A DNA stretch of 36,665 nucleotides from Betaproteobacteria bacterium. GTDB lineage: Bacteria > Verrucomicrobiota > Verrucomicrobiia > Methylacidiphilales > UBA1321. Numbering within the stretch: position 1 is the stretch's first letter; each line of letters begins with the position of its first letter. Positions 35,033 through 36,665 of this stretch are shown here, in pieces. The position numbers and the translations under genes were made by a program. The stretch spans positions 1 to 36,665 of the forward strand of contig CAJCIA010000036.1 of assembly GCA_903970275.1 (NCBI GenBank). Reading direction: 5' to 3'. The notes under the pieces were generated by a model. The model made no database searches and was not told where the DNA came from. It worked only from the letters and a program-made list of their open reading frames with translations.

Positions 35033-36665
<1,633 letters not shown>

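Overview
The window is high-GC DNA from a diderm (Gram-negative type) bacterium. The outer-membrane evidence is bamA-skp-lpxD, a NodT-type outer-membrane lipoprotein and LPS-type acyltransfer. A PEP-CTERM protein, a GH36-like secreted protein, SufT, a PEGA/FGE-fold protein and menaquinone-type UbiE would fit Verrucomicrobiota. That phylum assignment is inference from gene content, not from a marker tree. Almost all the DNA is coding, and most of the very long antisense ORFs are GC-driven shadows.

Layout. 1-5038 (+): a 5'-truncated, apparently degenerate GH36-like protein, a PEP-CTERM protein, thiE, a small membrane protein (- strand), a PfkB sugar kinase and a SUI1/YciH factor. 5062-6663 (-): a polytopic GT-C-like membrane protein. 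6758-11038 (+): a 1426-residue penicillin-binding protein. It joins a GT51 glycosyltransferase, a class A transpeptidase domain lacking all three active-site motifs, and a complete class B (PBP2-like) transpeptidase. 11197-21092 (-): a long co-directional block with adenylate cyclase, mannose-1-phosphate guanylyltransferase, a small secreted protein, a SWIM/SNF2 helicase, UbiE/MenG, a GT1-type glycosyltransferase, and the agmatine deiminase / N-carbamoylputrescine amidase pair. 21389-25783 (-): the envelope operon bamA-skp-lpxD. 26096-28661 (-): a circularly permuted ATP-grasp protein and its alpha-E partner. 29012-29575 (+): sufT. 29591-30290 (-): an MNT/HepT toxin-antitoxin pair with a split toxin. 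30409-33735 (+): a NodT outer-membrane factor and a PEGA/FGE-fold protein. 33830-34922 (-): a membrane protein and a RelBE-type module with a frameshifted toxin. 35033-36665 (-): rpsA, running off the right edge.

Three themes stand out. First, the penicillin-binding protein puts peptidoglycan polymerase and class B cross-linking activity on one chain, with a dead transpeptidase as spacer. Second, several intergenic gaps hold short palindromes headed by GTAG (in one copy GCAG), mostly in inverted pairs. This is the hallmark of REP/BIME elements, and at least three sequence families occur here. Third, both toxin-antitoxin loci keep an intact antitoxin while the toxin reading frame is broken; the second keeps a recognisable promoter/operator.

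No tRNA, rRNA, CRISPR array, transposase or phage gene was recognised. Start codons were re-chosen from homology and spacing for thiE, pfkB, ubiE, the SNF2 gene, the GT1 gene, bamA (TTG), mntA and the PEGA gene.
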